Source: Streptosporangium subroseum (GTDB lineage Bacteria; Actinomycetota; Actinomycetes; Streptosporangiales; Streptosporangiaceae). Taken from it: a stretch of DNA of 64,000 nucleotides. The DNA lies in assembly GCF_900188345.1 (NCBI RefSeq), contig NZ_FZOD01000001.1, positions 1-64,000 on the forward strand, written 5' to 3'. Within the stretch, counting starts at the first letter, position 1. Every line of letters begins with the position of its first letter. The notes beneath the pieces were generated by a model. That model saw nothing but the letters and a program-made list of their open reading frames with translations. It was not told the origin of the DNA and did no database searches. Shown here one piece after another: positions 52,694 to 61,311 of the stretch. A program made the position numbers and the translations under genes.

Positions 52694-53062
52694 CTAGTTG
52701 AACGAGTCGCCGCAGGCGCAAGAACCACCGGCGTTCGGGTTGTCAATGGTGAAGCCCTGCTTCTCGATCGTGTCGACGAAGTCGACCGTGGCGCCCGCGA
52801 GGTACGGGGCGCTCATCCGGTCGGTGACGACGCTCACGCCGCCGAAGTCCGAGACGACGTCGCCGTCCATCGAACGGTCGTCAAAGAAGAGCTGGTAACG
52901 CAGGCCGGAACAGCCACCGGGCTGCACGGCCACGCGCAGCTGAAGGCCTTCCTCGCCCTGCTGCTCCAGCAGGCTCTTGACCTTGGCTGCGGCTGCGGAA
53001 CTAAGGATCAGACCCTGCGCCGCGCCGGTCTCGGTGCTGGTCTCGCTGCTCTCAACCGACAT
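52694..53062 (-). CDS. erpA: Iron-sulfur cluster insertion protein (HesB/IscA/ErpA)
   Basis: This is a 122-residue A-type carrier that delivers Fe-S clusters to apoproteins. The three conserved cysteines are in VQPGGCSGLRYQL and the C-terminal GGSCACGDSFN. A 15-residue N-terminal extension is not part of the fold. GGGAG precedes the ATG. It is divergent from nadA, whose product needs a 4Fe-4S cluster. Confidence 0.94.
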   Translation of the reverse strand: MSVESSETSTETGAAQGLILSSAAAAKVKSLLEQQGEEGLQLRVAVQPGGCSGLRYQLFFDDRSMDGDVVSDFGGVSVVTDRMSAPYLAGATVDFVDTIEKQGFTIDNPNAGGSCACGDSFN

Positions 53063-53238
53063 GTGTTGACTCCCGCGTCTGCGTCAACCGCCCGGCTGGA
53101 GCGGTTGTCTGTTAATGACGTCCTACTTAGAAGCTACCAACACCGGCTGCCTGCTACACATTCCAGAGACCTCTCTCACACCCTTCCCCCCAGGCTCCCC
53201 CCGGGAATAAAGCGCCCGGGGGCGTGTGTCATCATTAG

Positions 53239-53253
53239 TCGTCAGTTCGACGA
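53239..53253. promoter_or_regulatory. Candidate operator of nadA
   Basis: TCGTC and GACGA form an inverted repeat with a five-base spacer 15 bases before the nadA start, flanked by A/T on both sides (TTAG and TAA). It looks like an NAD-metabolism repressor site of the NrtR kind, but I cannot confirm the family. Confidence 0.4.
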
Positions 53254-53268
53254 TAAGGGGGTGTGGTC

Positions 53269-54423
53269 GTGACGACCACCGATACCGGACTTCCGCTCTT
53301 CGTCCTCGGCAGGGAGATCGACCCGCACAGCGAACGCGGTGTCGACTGCCCGGGCGAGTTGCCGTCCGCCTCCGACCCGGCGCTCGTGGAGCGCGCGCGG
53401 CGGGCCAAGGCAGCACTGGGCGAGCGGGTCTTCGTGCTGGGGCACCACTACCAGCGCGACGAGGTCATCCAGTTCGCCGACGTGACCGGCGACTCCTTCA
53501 AACTCGCCAGGGAGGCCGCGGCCCGGCCGGACGCCGAGTACATCGTCTTCTGCGGCGTGCACTTCATGGCCGAGTCGGCCGACATCCTCACGGGCGACTC
53601 CCAGAAGGTCGTCCTGCCCGACCTCGCAGCCGGGTGTTCGATGGCCGACATGGCCACGTTCAACCAGGTCGAGGAGTGCTGGGAGGCGCTGGAGGACGCG
53701 GGGATCGCCGAGATCACGGTTCCGGTCACCTACATGAACTCCAGCGCCGACATCAAGGCGTTCTGCGGGCGCAACGGCGGCGCCGTGTGCACCTCCTCCA
53801 ACGCCAGGCGCGCCCTGGAGTGGGCCTTCTCCCGAGGGGAGAAGGTGCTGTTCCTGCCCGACCAGCACCTGGGCCGGAACACCGCGGTGCTGGAGATGGG
53901 CCTCTCGCTGGACGACTGCGTCGTCTACAACCCGCACCGGCCGAACGGCGGGCTGACCGCCGAGCAGCTCGAGAACGCCAAGATGATCCTCTGGAAGGGG
54001 CACTGCTCGGTGCACGGCCGCTTCACCGCCGAGTGCGTGGACGGCGTCCGCGAGCGCATTCCCGGCGTCAACGTGCTGGTCCACCCCGAGTGCACGCACG
54101 AGGTCGTCACCAAGGCCGACTACGTCGGCTCGACCGAATACATCATCAAGAAGCTCGAAGAGGCTCCGGCCGGGTCCTCCTGGGCGGTGGGCACCGAGCT
54201 GAACCTGGTCAAGCGGCTGGGAACGATGTTCCCCGACAAGAACGTGACGTTCCTCGACCGGACCGTCTGCTACTGCTCGACGATGAACCGGATCGACCTG
54301 CCGCACCTGGTGTGGGCGCTGGAGTCCCTCGCGGCCGGCCAGGTCGTCAACCAGATCACCGTGGACGAGGACACCACCCACTGGGCCAAGGTCGCCCTGG
54401 ACCGGATGCTCGCCCTTCCCTGA
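53269..54423 (+). CDS. nadA: Quinolinate synthase A
   Basis: This 384-residue enzyme condenses iminoaspartate with dihydroxyacetone phosphate to quinolinate in NAD synthesis. It shows VLGHHYQRDEVIQFAD, VFCGVHFMAES, LPDLAAGCSMADM, VTYMNSSADIKAFCG, LVHPECTHEV and the final Cys in DRTVCYCSTMNRI. These supply the 4Fe-4S cluster ligands. The GTG 53269 is seven bases after AAGGGGG. The nadB and nadC genes do not follow, so it stands alone. Confidence 0.94.
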   Translation: MTTTDTGLPLFVLGREIDPHSERGVDCPGELPSASDPALVERARRAKAALGERVFVLGHHYQRDEVIQFADVTGDSFKLAREAAARPDAEYIVFCGVHFMAESADILTGDSQKVVLPDLAAGCSMADMATFNQVEECWEALEDAGIAEITVPVTYMNSSADIKAFCGRNGGAVCTSSNARRALEWAFSRGEKVLFLPDQHLGRNTAVLEMGLSLDDCVVYNPHRPNGGLTAEQLENAKMILWKGHCSVHGRFTAECVDGVRERIPGVNVLVHPECTHEVVTKADYVGSTEYIIKKLEEAPAGSSWAVGTELNLVKRLGTMFPDKNVTFLDRTVCYCSTMNRIDLPHLVWALESLAAGQVVNQITVDEDTTHWAKVALDRMLALP

Positions 54424-54463
54424 TACCCGGGACAACCGGGATATCAGGTGTTTCCGGCACCGC

Positions 54464-54505
54464 GTGACGGGCCCCGGCGGGCCGTGCCCCGCCGGGGCCC
54501 GTCAC
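54464..54505 (+). terminator. Long terminator hairpin of nadA
   Basis: An 18-bp perfect stem (left arm begins GTGACGGGCC, right arm ends GGCCCGTCAC) closes a six-base loop 40 bases after the nadA stop. The right arm is also the start of a 32-bp tandem array. Confidence 0.85.
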
Positions 54506-54606
54506 ATGCACAGGACCTCGTACACGGGGCCCGTCACGTACACGGAACCTCGTACACGGGGCCCGTCACGTACACGGAACCTCGTACGCGGAGGCCCGTC
54601 ACCTGT
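54494..54606. repeat. 32-bp tandem array downstream of nadA
   Basis: Units start at 54494, 54526, 54558 and 54590, exactly 32 bases apart, with the last one partial. Each begins GGGGCCCGTCAC and ends with ACCTCGTACAC, and each contains two GTAC tetramers that could pair. The two middle units are identical. No spacers are present, so it is not CRISPR. The stretch 54607-54678 is a decayed continuation. Confidence 0.85.
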
Positions 54607-54678
54607 GCGGGGCCGCATGTCGCGGGACCGGCCACATACCCGGAACCGGCAGGCACGCGGGGCGGGCCCTGCCAAGGA

Positions 54679-55413
54679 TTACTTGAGCTCGTAGCTCACC
54701 AGCACGTCGACCGAGATGTTCTGCTGGCCGGGACTGATCGAGCTCTTCTCCGCGAACATGGCGCCGGCCATGGCCGGCGGGTTCCGGACGACATTCTCCT
54801 CATTGATCGTCAAGGCGCGGCCCAGCGCGCGGCCGGCCAGCTTGGCGTACTGCCTGGCTCGGGCCCTGGCGTCCTTGAAGGCGGCGTCGCGCGCCGCCTC
54901 GAGCGCCGCCCGGGTGTCGGACACCTCGAAGGAGAGGCCGTTCAGCCGGACGTCCTCGCCCACCGCGGCCACCGCGTCGACCACCCGGTCCGCGGACTCG
55001 ATGTCACGCACCACGGCCTCGACGCCCTGCGCCGCGCGGTAACCGGAGACCTTGGGATAGGTCTCGTACTCGGGGCCGAGGGACAGCTGGTTGGTCCGCA
55101 GGTCCTTGGCCGCGATCCCGGCCGCGATCAGCACCTGGGTCAGCGTGGCGGCCACCTTGCGGGCCTCGGTGAAGGCCGCCCCCGCCGTGGGACGACGAAC
55201 CTCAACCCCGGCGTTCAGCCGCATGACATCGGGAGTGGCGGCAAAAATTCCCTCTCCCCGGATCGTGATCTGCGGCTTCGCACAACAGGACGCCGGCTCT
55301 TCGGGGACCGCCCTCGTCGTCTCGGGATCGGCGAACGCGGTCCCGCCGAACAGTCCCAGGGACCCCATGGAGGCGAGCAAGGTCACGGCCACCGCGTGAG
55401 ATATCTTGATCAT
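54679..55413 (-). CDS. SIMPL-domain (DUF541) exported protein
   Basis: This is a 244-residue exported protein with a signal peptide ending AFA-DPE near residue 29. The SIMPL domain follows with ITIRGEGIFAATPDVMRLNAGVEV, NQLSLGPEYETYPKVSGYRAAQGVEAVVRD and DARARARQYAKLAG. Members include BP26/OMP28 and the oxidative-stress protein YggE. A CC pair near residue 43 could bind metal. It is convergent with nadA behind the repeat array. Confidence 0.88.
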   Translation of the reverse strand: MIKISHAVAVTLLASMGSLGLFGGTAFADPETTRAVPEEPASCCAKPQITIRGEGIFAATPDVMRLNAGVEVRRPTAGAAFTEARKVAATLTQVLIAAGIAAKDLRTNQLSLGPEYETYPKVSGYRAAQGVEAVVRDIESADRVVDAVAAVGEDVRLNGLSFEVSDTRAALEAARDAAFKDARARARQYAKLAGRALGRALTINEENVVRNPPAMAGAMFAEKSSISPGQQNISVDVLVSYELK

Positions 55414-55511
55414 GAGTTCATCGCATCACGGAGCGGCGGCCGTGTCGGGGAGTCGCCGACGTGCCCTGTCATGTTTTGAACATCGGGCCGGGACCTGCCG
55501 TGAAATATCCC

Positions 55512-55650
55512 CCGGGCCCCTCGAACACCGGACCGGGGCCCCGCCCCGGGTACCGAGCCGGGGCCCCGACCTGAACATCCGGCCCGGGCCCCGGCTGGAC
55601 ATCGGGGCCCTGCTCGGGTGTCCGATCCGGGCCCTGGCCGGAGTGTCAGA
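55512..55650. repeat. Degenerate GGGCCC repeat tract
   Basis: GGGCCC or a close variant recurs about every 20-26 bases (near 55514, 55535, 55560, 55585, 55605, 55629) in a pattern like CCGGACCGGGGCCCC. The tract ends at the stop codon of the mycothiol-dependent enzyme gene. The rest of 55414-55511 shows no gene. Confidence 0.55.
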
Positions 55651-56398
55651 TCCCGCTGTGTTCCCTCCACCAGCCGAACAGCCCGGTGTCCCCCTCGACG
55701 GCGTAGTCGTCGGCGCTGCGCCGCCCCCACACCACCTGCATCAGGTCGGCCGAGGTGGCGGTGCGGACGGTCACCGTTCCCGGCTGGAGGGATCTCCGGT
55801 AGTGAAAACGATCGGGATCGACGGTGATCACCCAGCCGGCGCCGGTGTCGGCCTGCAGGGAGATCGTCTCGCCCGCCCCCCTGAGCTCGGCCACCCCGGG
55901 ATTCCACCGTACGTACGGCAGGACGTCGAGAAACTCCTCGACCCCGTCGGCCGCCACGTCCTCGTCGATCAGGACCGGAACGCCCAGCGCGAGCTCGGCG
56001 TCGACCCGGTGCACCACGGTCTCGTGAAGCTGGCGCCGCGACCAGAACCGCACCTGCTTGTCCGCGCCCCACGACCACATCGGCGCCTGCGGATCCTGCG
56101 ACAGCAGCGCCTCGGACAGCACCTTCGCCCCCTCTTCCAGCCAGGCGGAGTAGCCACCCGGATCGGCGGGGAGGCCCATGTCCATCCCGTCGCGGTCGTA
56201 GCGCCGCTCGGACAGGTCGCGCACCATGGCGGCCACCCATCGGTGCAGACCACCGAGGTGGGCGGTGAGCTCGGCCAGATTCCAGCCAGGACAGGTCCGT
56301 ACCGGAGCGGACATGTCACCGTCCCGCAGGACGCCCGCCATCCGGACGATCTCCACCCCGGCCGCCTGGACGTGCTCGGCGTGGCTCCAGTCCCTCAT
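55646..56398 (-). CDS. Mycothiol-dependent maleylpyruvate isomerase family protein
   Basis: This is a 250-residue DinB-like metal protein. The metal His is in CPGWNLAELTAHLGGLHRW near residue 47, with partner residues in SRRQLHETVVHRVDAELA. A C-terminal SCP2-like domain includes RTATSADLMQVVWGRRS. Family members use mycothiol in isomerase or transferase reactions; the substrate is unknown. It starts one base after the stop of the kinase gene and is probably cotranscribed with it. Confidence 0.85.
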   Translation of the reverse strand: MRDWSHAEHVQAAGVEIVRMAGVLRDGDMSAPVRTCPGWNLAELTAHLGGLHRWVAAMVRDLSERRYDRDGMDMGLPADPGGYSAWLEEGAKVLSEALLSQDPQAPMWSWGADKQVRFWSRRQLHETVVHRVDAELALGVPVLIDEDVAADGVEEFLDVLPYVRWNPGVAELRGAGETISLQADTGAGWVITVDPDRFHYRRSLQPGTVTVRTATSADLMQVVWGRRSADDYAVEGDTGLFGWWREHSGI

Positions 56399-56399
56399 C

Positions 56400-58412
56400 T
56401 CAGCTCCCTCGTGTGTAGCGCATGAACTGCCTGTCGTACTCCGCCGGCTCGGCGCTGGTGGCCAGCACCCGCCCGGCCTTTCCCTGGAAGTCGATCACCA
56501 CGGCCTCGTAACCGGTGCCCCTTTTCCGCCAGCCGGCGAGGTGCCGGTCGTCGTACCAGCCGATGAGCCGCTCGGTCTCGAACGGGATCCGAGCCTTGGC
56601 CTCCCCGTCGGCGGCTGTGGACCAGATACAGATCTCCTTTTCGGTCCCCTTGCAGTACGTCACGAGCAGCGAGCCCGACGGAGAGACGTCGTCGCCCTCC
56701 ACGGTGATCGGCGTGCCGACGTCGAGCAAAGTCTGCAGCACCGTGCCCCGTAGGTCATAGAAACGGATGCGCTGGGTCTCGCCGGTGAGCGCCCAGGTGC
56801 CGACCGCGCGGCCGTCCCCCCGCCAGAAGTAGCTCCACGTGCCCGCGTCCTTCTCCTTCACGCGGACGACCCTGGCCTGTTTCGTGGCGATATCGATGAT
56901 CGCGTAACCGTACTCCCTGCTCTCCTTCCGGTCCTTCCCGACGACCTCGTAGAGGGTCACCAGGCCCTGTTCGCCGTTCGGGGACCACTGCGGCAGGGTC
57001 GGGTAGACCGGATCCCTGGCGATCCTGATCCGGCTCGCCGTACCGGACCGCCGGTCGACGACCGAGACGATGGCGTAGCCGCGCTTGTCGTAGCTCCGTC
57101 CGGTGGCCAGCGCGTGGCTGCCCGAGGCGTTGACCGTGTACTGGAAATAGTCGTCGTTCTTGGTGAACCGGCTGCTTCCGGGCTCGCGCACGTAGAGGCG
57201 CTTGTCCCATTCCAGGCTGTAGGAGCTCAGCCGGATCGGATCGTCGTCGCTCTCGTAGACCGTGATCGAGCTGCCGGGTAGCTTGATCGCCCTGCTCGCA
57301 CGGGGCGGGCCGGAGACGGCCGGGACCGGATCGGGAGACGGTGAGGTGGTCACGTCCCGCGTGTCGCCGGTCCAGATGGGCCCGACTATCTTGGGCGGCG
57401 TGCCCCTCAGCGCCAGGGTGATCCCCCCGGCCGCCACGAGTGCGACCGCGAGCCCTGCACCGACCGCGATCCGGAGTCCGCTCCGGCCCTTGGCGGGCCC
57501 TTCTCCCCGCGCGGGGTACAGCGGGTGTGGCGAGGCGGCGGCCGAGCCCTCGGCGAGGATGCCGCGGGGTGCGGCGGGCGTCGCCGCCCCGGGCGCCCCG
57601 CCCGGGTGGCCGAGCAGTCGCAGCAGCGCCTCCCCCGCCGTGGGGCGCCCGCCCGCGTCCTTGTCCAGGCACTGCCCGATCAGGTCTCGCAGGGCCGGAT
57701 CGGCGATCGCCCGCAGGTCGGGGTCCAGGTTGATGATCCGGTTGAAGATCGCGGGCGGGCTGTCGACGCCGAACGGCGGCCGGCCGGTGGCCGCGAAGAT
57801 CATCGTCGCGCCCCAGGCGAACATGTCGGCCGACGGCCCCGCGTCCTCCCCCGCCAGCTGCTCGGGGGTCATGTAGGACGGGGTGCCGATCGTCGTCACG
57901 GTCAGCGTGGAGGTCCGGTCGAGCGCCTTGGCGATGCCGAAGTCGATCACCCGGGGGCCGTCGGGGCCGAGCAGCACGTTAGAGGGCTTGAAGTCTCGGT
58001 GCACGACCCCCGCCTGGTGGATCGCGACCAGTGCGGTGACGGTGCCGACCGCCAGGCGGTGCAGGGCCGATCCCTCGCGCGGCCCCTCGGAGGTCACGAC
58101 GGCTTCCAGCGTCGGGCCGTCGATGTATTCGCTGACGATGTACGGCCGTCCCCGGTCGACCCCGGTGCCGATCACCGCGGCGGTGCAGAAGGGTGCGACC
58201 CGCTGGGCCATGCCGACCTCGCGGACGAAACGCTCCGTCGCCTCCCCGTCCTGGGTACGGCCGGGGCGGAGCAGTTTGACCGCGACGCGGGCGCCCGTGG
58301 GCGACACACCCAGATAGACCGTTCCCTGGCCGCCCTCGCCGAGCCGCCCGGTGAGCCGATACTCCCGTATCCGCTGGGGATCCCCGGTCCGCAAGGGCAC
58401 GAGGTCCGGCAT
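56400..58412 (-). CDS. Receptor-type Ser/Thr protein kinase with propeller-like domain
   Basis: This is a 670-residue membrane kinase. The cytoplasmic Hanks-type domain has GRLGEGGQGTVYLG (P-loop), VAVKLL (Lys), VHRDFKPSNVLL (catalytic loop), VIDFGIAK (DFG) and MTPEQLAG. A membrane helix follows near residues 318-338. The C-terminal 290 residues outside the membrane look like a WD40-type beta propeller (LPQWSPNGEQGLVTLYEV, GTWSYFWRGDGRAVGTW). The ATG at 58412 is seven bases after GGAAGG. It lies beside the Psp genes and may signal envelope state. Confidence 0.93.
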   Translation of the reverse strand: MPDLVPLRTGDPQRIREYRLTGRLGEGGQGTVYLGVSPTGARVAVKLLRPGRTQDGEATERFVREVGMAQRVAPFCTAAVIGTGVDRGRPYIVSEYIDGPTLEAVVTSEGPREGSALHRLAVGTVTALVAIHQAGVVHRDFKPSNVLLGPDGPRVIDFGIAKALDRTSTLTVTTIGTPSYMTPEQLAGEDAGPSADMFAWGATMIFAATGRPPFGVDSPPAIFNRIINLDPDLRAIADPALRDLIGQCLDKDAGGRPTAGEALLRLLGHPGGAPGAATPAAPRGILAEGSAAASPHPLYPARGEGPAKGRSGLRIAVGAGLAVALVAAGGITLALRGTPPKIVGPIWTGDTRDVTTSPSPDPVPAVSGPPRASRAIKLPGSSITVYESDDDPIRLSSYSLEWDKRLYVREPGSSRFTKNDDYFQYTVNASGSHALATGRSYDKRGYAIVSVVDRRSGTASRIRIARDPVYPTLPQWSPNGEQGLVTLYEVVGKDRKESREYGYAIIDIATKQARVVRVKEKDAGTWSYFWRGDGRAVGTWALTGETQRIRFYDLRGTVLQTLLDVGTPITVEGDDVSPSGSLLVTYCKGTEKEICIWSTAADGEAKARIPFETERLIGWYDDRHLAGWRKRGTGYEAVVIDFQGKAGRVLATSAEPAEYDRQFMRYTRGS

Positions 58413-58588
58413 GGCCACACCTTCCCTTGAGGGCTTTTAGCACCTCATTGTGAAGGCAGAAAATCACGATCTATGCATCAAAAGCCCATGTGCCAGCCGG
58501 GTGGCCGGATCGGGGGAAAGCGGCGTCCGCCGGACTCACCGGCCGGTGAGCAGCGTGGGAACCCGGTCCGCGGTACGCGCCGGAACCT

Positions 58589-59158
58589 CTACAGACCCGG
58601 AGCACCCCAGAGCGGGAACCAGCGGCCGAGGTCGGGCTCGATCGGAAGCTCCCCGGCGAGCGCGCCCCGTATCTCGAGCTCCAGCGTGTTCTCCCTGCGC
58701 TGGCCGGGCAGAGGCGCGAACGGATAGAAGGTGCCCTGCTTGTAGAGGTAGACCAGGGCGAGCTTGCGACCGTTCGGGTCGGTGAAGGAGACCAGCGAGC
58801 AGAGCAGGGAGGGGCCGAAGTCCGCCGCCTCCAGGGAGGAGTTGACGGCGTGCAGGTCGGTGACCAGGTCGCCGAACTGGTCGGGCGCGCGGCGCACCAG
58901 CAGCCACGTGTATCCGTAGGAGTCCTGGGAGATCTCCACCGGCGGCCCGCCCCCGGAGTCCAGCAACTCGGCGATGTCACGCTGCAGCGTGGCGAAGGCT
59001 CCGCCCTCGGCCGAACGGAAGCAGACCGCTCCCGACCCGGTGGGTGCGAAACCGGTCGCGGCCTGCAGGGTCACCGACGCCGACGGCAGTGCGAACAGCG
59101 CGTCCAGGTCGGCCTTCGCCGGTTCGGTACGGCCCAGCAGCACGTCCCACCAGCTCAT
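58589..59158 (-). CDS. pspAB: PspA-associated protein PspAB
   Basis: This is a 189-residue protein of the PspAB family (MSWWDVLLGRTEPAKADLDALFALPSA at the start, VTDLHAVNSSLEAADFG and FYPFAPLPGQRRENTLELE later). It is a soluble accessory of actinobacterial phage-shock-type systems with no known activity. It follows htpX after three bases in the Psp operon. Confidence 0.88.
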   Translation of the reverse strand: MSWWDVLLGRTEPAKADLDALFALPSASVTLQAATGFAPTGSGAVCFRSAEGGAFATLQRDIAELLDSGGGPPVEISQDSYGYTWLLVRRAPDQFGDLVTDLHAVNSSLEAADFGPSLLCSLVSFTDPNGRKLALVYLYKQGTFYPFAPLPGQRRENTLELEIRGALAGELPIEPDLGRWFPLWGAPGL

Positions 59159-59161
59159 GGA

Positions 59162-60070
59162 TCACACTCCCCGTCCGAGTTGAGCGGAGATCTTGGCCAG
59201 CTGATCCAGGCGCCGCTCCAGCGGCGGATGGGTCGCCAGAATCGCGGCCAGGCTGGCTTTTCCGGATAGGGCCGGGACGAAGAAGAAGGCGTTGAACGGC
59301 TCGGCCTCGCGCAGGTCCCTCGTCGGGATGCGGGCCATCTCGCCGCTGATCTTGACCAGCGCGCTGGCCAGGGCCGAGGGCCGCTGGGTGAGCAGCGCTC
59401 CGGCGCGGTCGGCGGCAAGCTCGCGGTAGCGCGACAGAGCCCGGGTGAGCAGGAAACTGACCGCGTACACCAGAACCGAGACCAGCAGGATGATCAGACC
59501 GATCGGGAGGCCGCCGCTCCTGTCGTCGCGGCTGCGCCCGCCCAGGCCGCTGTAGAGCGCGATCCTGGTCATGAGCCCGGCGACCATACCGAGGAAGGAC
59601 GCGATCGTCATCACCGCGACGTCCCGGTGGGCCACATGGGACATCTCATGGGCGAGCACGCCTTCGAGCTCGGGCCCGTCAAGGCGGCGCAGCAGCCCGG
59701 TGGTCACGCAGACCACCGAGTTCTTCTGGTTGCGGCCGGTGGCGAAAGCGTTCGGAACATCCGAGTCGGCGATCGCCACCCGCGGCTTCGGCATGTCGGC
59801 GATGGCGCAGAGCCGATCGATCATGCCGTGCAGCTCAGGGGCCTCCTGCGGTGAGACCACACGTCCGCGCATCGCGAACAGCGCGATGCGATCGGACATG
59901 AAGTACTGGACCAGCAGGATGCCGCCCGCTATGAGCAGCACCGTGATCGACCGCATCCCCAGCGCGATCAGCACGCCCACGAAGACGACATAGAGCAGTC
60001 CGAGCAGGAACATGGTCAGAACCATGCGACTGGTCAGGCCCCGGTCCGGGGCAAACCGGGTTTGTGCCAT
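59162..60070 (-). CDS. htpX: Membrane zinc protease HtpX
   Basis: This is a 302-residue M48 protease. Two N-terminal membrane helices precede the motif VLAHEMSHVAHRD (HExxH), another hydrophobic pair, and the third ligand Glu in YRELAADRAGALLT. HtpX degrades damaged membrane proteins. Its place between pspAA and pspAB links proteolysis to the membrane-stress response. No ribosome site is visible; a TAGCTT hexamer ends six bases before the ATG. Confidence 0.93.
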   Translation of the reverse strand: MAQTRFAPDRGLTSRMVLTMFLLGLLYVVFVGVLIALGMRSITVLLIAGGILLVQYFMSDRIALFAMRGRVVSPQEAPELHGMIDRLCAIADMPKPRVAIADSDVPNAFATGRNQKNSVVCVTTGLLRRLDGPELEGVLAHEMSHVAHRDVAVMTIASFLGMVAGLMTRIALYSGLGGRSRDDRSGGLPIGLIILLVSVLVYAVSFLLTRALSRYRELAADRAGALLTQRPSALASALVKISGEMARIPTRDLREAEPFNAFFFVPALSGKASLAAILATHPPLERRLDQLAKISAQLGRGV

Positions 60071-60079
60071 ATGTCCAAG

Positions 60080-60358
60080 CTAGCCGGGAATCAGCCCTTC
60101 GTTGCCGAGCATCTCCCGCACTTCGTCCATGGAAGCGTCAGACGGAGGCAAAATCAGCTCCGAGGACTCCAGACTGTCGTCCGGAAGTGCCTTGCCGACG
60201 TGGCGGACCTTGTCCAGCAGGGCGTGCAGCTGGACCCGGAACGTCTCCTCGTCCCCGGCCTCGATCGCGGCCTCCAGGCCACTGTCCAGAGCGTTGAGGA
60301 CCTCGAGATCGTCAGGCCCGATCTCGATCTGTCCTTCTCCCATGATGCGAACGATCAC
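60080..60358 (-). CDS. pspAA: PspA-associated protein PspAA
   Basis: This is a 92-residue protein of the PspAA family (MIVRIMGEGQIEI, LNALDSGLEAAIEAGDEETFRVQLHALLDKVR). It overlaps pspA by four bases, so it is translated with it. PspAA probably modulates PspA assembly; this is family-level knowledge. Confidence 0.9.
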   Translation of the reverse strand: MIVRIMGEGQIEIGPDDLEVLNALDSGLEAAIEAGDEETFRVQLHALLDKVRHVGKALPDDSLESSELILPPSDASMDEVREMLGNEGLIPG

Positions 60359-61164
60359 AGCCCCTCCCCCGGCTGGCGCAGCTGCTGCGTCTGGTTCGAC
60401 TGCGGCTGCTGATTCGGCTGCTGCTGGGGCGAACCCGGCTCGATCGCACTCTTGGGCGCGGAGCCCTGGCCGAGCTCGGCCTTCATCCGCGCGATCTCCA
60501 GCTCCACGTCGTGACCGCCGCCCATGCGGTCGAGCTCGGCCTGGATGTCGTCGCCGCGCTGTCCGCTGTAGTCGTCGAGCGCACCGCTGGCCAGCAGTTC
60601 GTCGATGGCGCCGGCGCGGGCCTGCATGGAGGCCGTCTTGTCCTCGGCTCGCTGGATCGCCAGACCGACGTCGCCCATCTCCTCGGAGATGCCGGAGAAG
60701 GCCTCGTTGATCCGCGTCTGCGCCTCGGCCGCGGTGTAGGTCGCCTTGATCGTCTCTTTCCTCGTGCGGAAGGAGTCGACCTTGGCCTGCAGTCGCTGCG
60801 AGGCGGTGGTGAGCTTCTCCTCCTCGGCCTGCAGGTTGTCGTGCTGCACACGGAGGTCGGCGATCTGGGTCTGCAAGCCTCCCCTGCGGGTCAGCGCCTC
60901 GCGAGCGAGGTCCTCACGACCAACGCCGAGCGCCTTGCGGCCCTGCTCCTCAAGCTTGCGCGACTGGGCCTCGATCTGATTGATCTGCAACTCCACCCGC
61001 TTCCGCGAGGTGGCGACGTCGGCCACGCCCCGGCGCACCTTCTGCAACAACTCCAACTGGCGCTGATAGGAGTAATCCAGGGTTTCGCGCGGATCCTCCA
61101 TCTTGTCCAACGCGTTGTTCGCCTTGGACCTGAAGATCAACGAAAGTCTCTTCATCACGCTCAT
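60355..61164 (-). CDS. pspA: Phage shock protein A (PspA/IM30 family)
   Basis: This 269-residue coiled-coil protein of the ESCRT-III-like PspA/Vipp1 group coats and repairs damaged inner membrane. It has the amphipathic N-terminal helix SVMKRLSLIFRSKANNALDKMEDP, long helices to about residue 220 and a Gln/Pro-rich tail (QQQPNQQPQSNQTQQ) that is unusual and probably disordered. The ribosome site is weak (AAGGGG 14 bases upstream). It heads the operon pspA-pspAA-htpX-pspAB. Confidence 0.95.
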   Translation of the reverse strand: MSVMKRLSLIFRSKANNALDKMEDPRETLDYSYQRQLELLQKVRRGVADVATSRKRVELQINQIEAQSRKLEEQGRKALGVGREDLAREALTRRGGLQTQIADLRVQHDNLQAEEEKLTTASQRLQAKVDSFRTRKETIKATYTAAEAQTRINEAFSGISEEMGDVGLAIQRAEDKTASMQARAGAIDELLASGALDDYSGQRGDDIQAELDRMGGGHDVELEIARMKAELGQGSAPKSAIEPGSPQQQPNQQPQSNQTQQLRQPGEGL

Positions 61165-61299
61165 GCGCGTCGGCCGTCCCCTTCTTCAAGTGCGCTTCGG
61201 GTCACCCCAGCGATTCCAGCCCCCCGTAAAAACGCCGGAACCACCATAGGGTTCACCCTACGCATAACGCGCGGGGGCGTCACTAAGTTGCAGTCCCGG

Positions 61300-61305
61300 T
61301 AGGCT
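61300..61305 (+). promoter_or_regulatory. -10 box of the DUF3043 gene
   Basis: TAGGCT ends six bases before the GTG start with no ribosome site, which fits a leaderless mRNA. Confidence 0.5.
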
Positions 61306-61311
61306 GACGAT

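Noticed and set aside
54494..54606. CRISPR array
   Set aside because: The 32-bp units are directly adjacent without spacers and no cas genes are present, so it is a simple tandem repeat.
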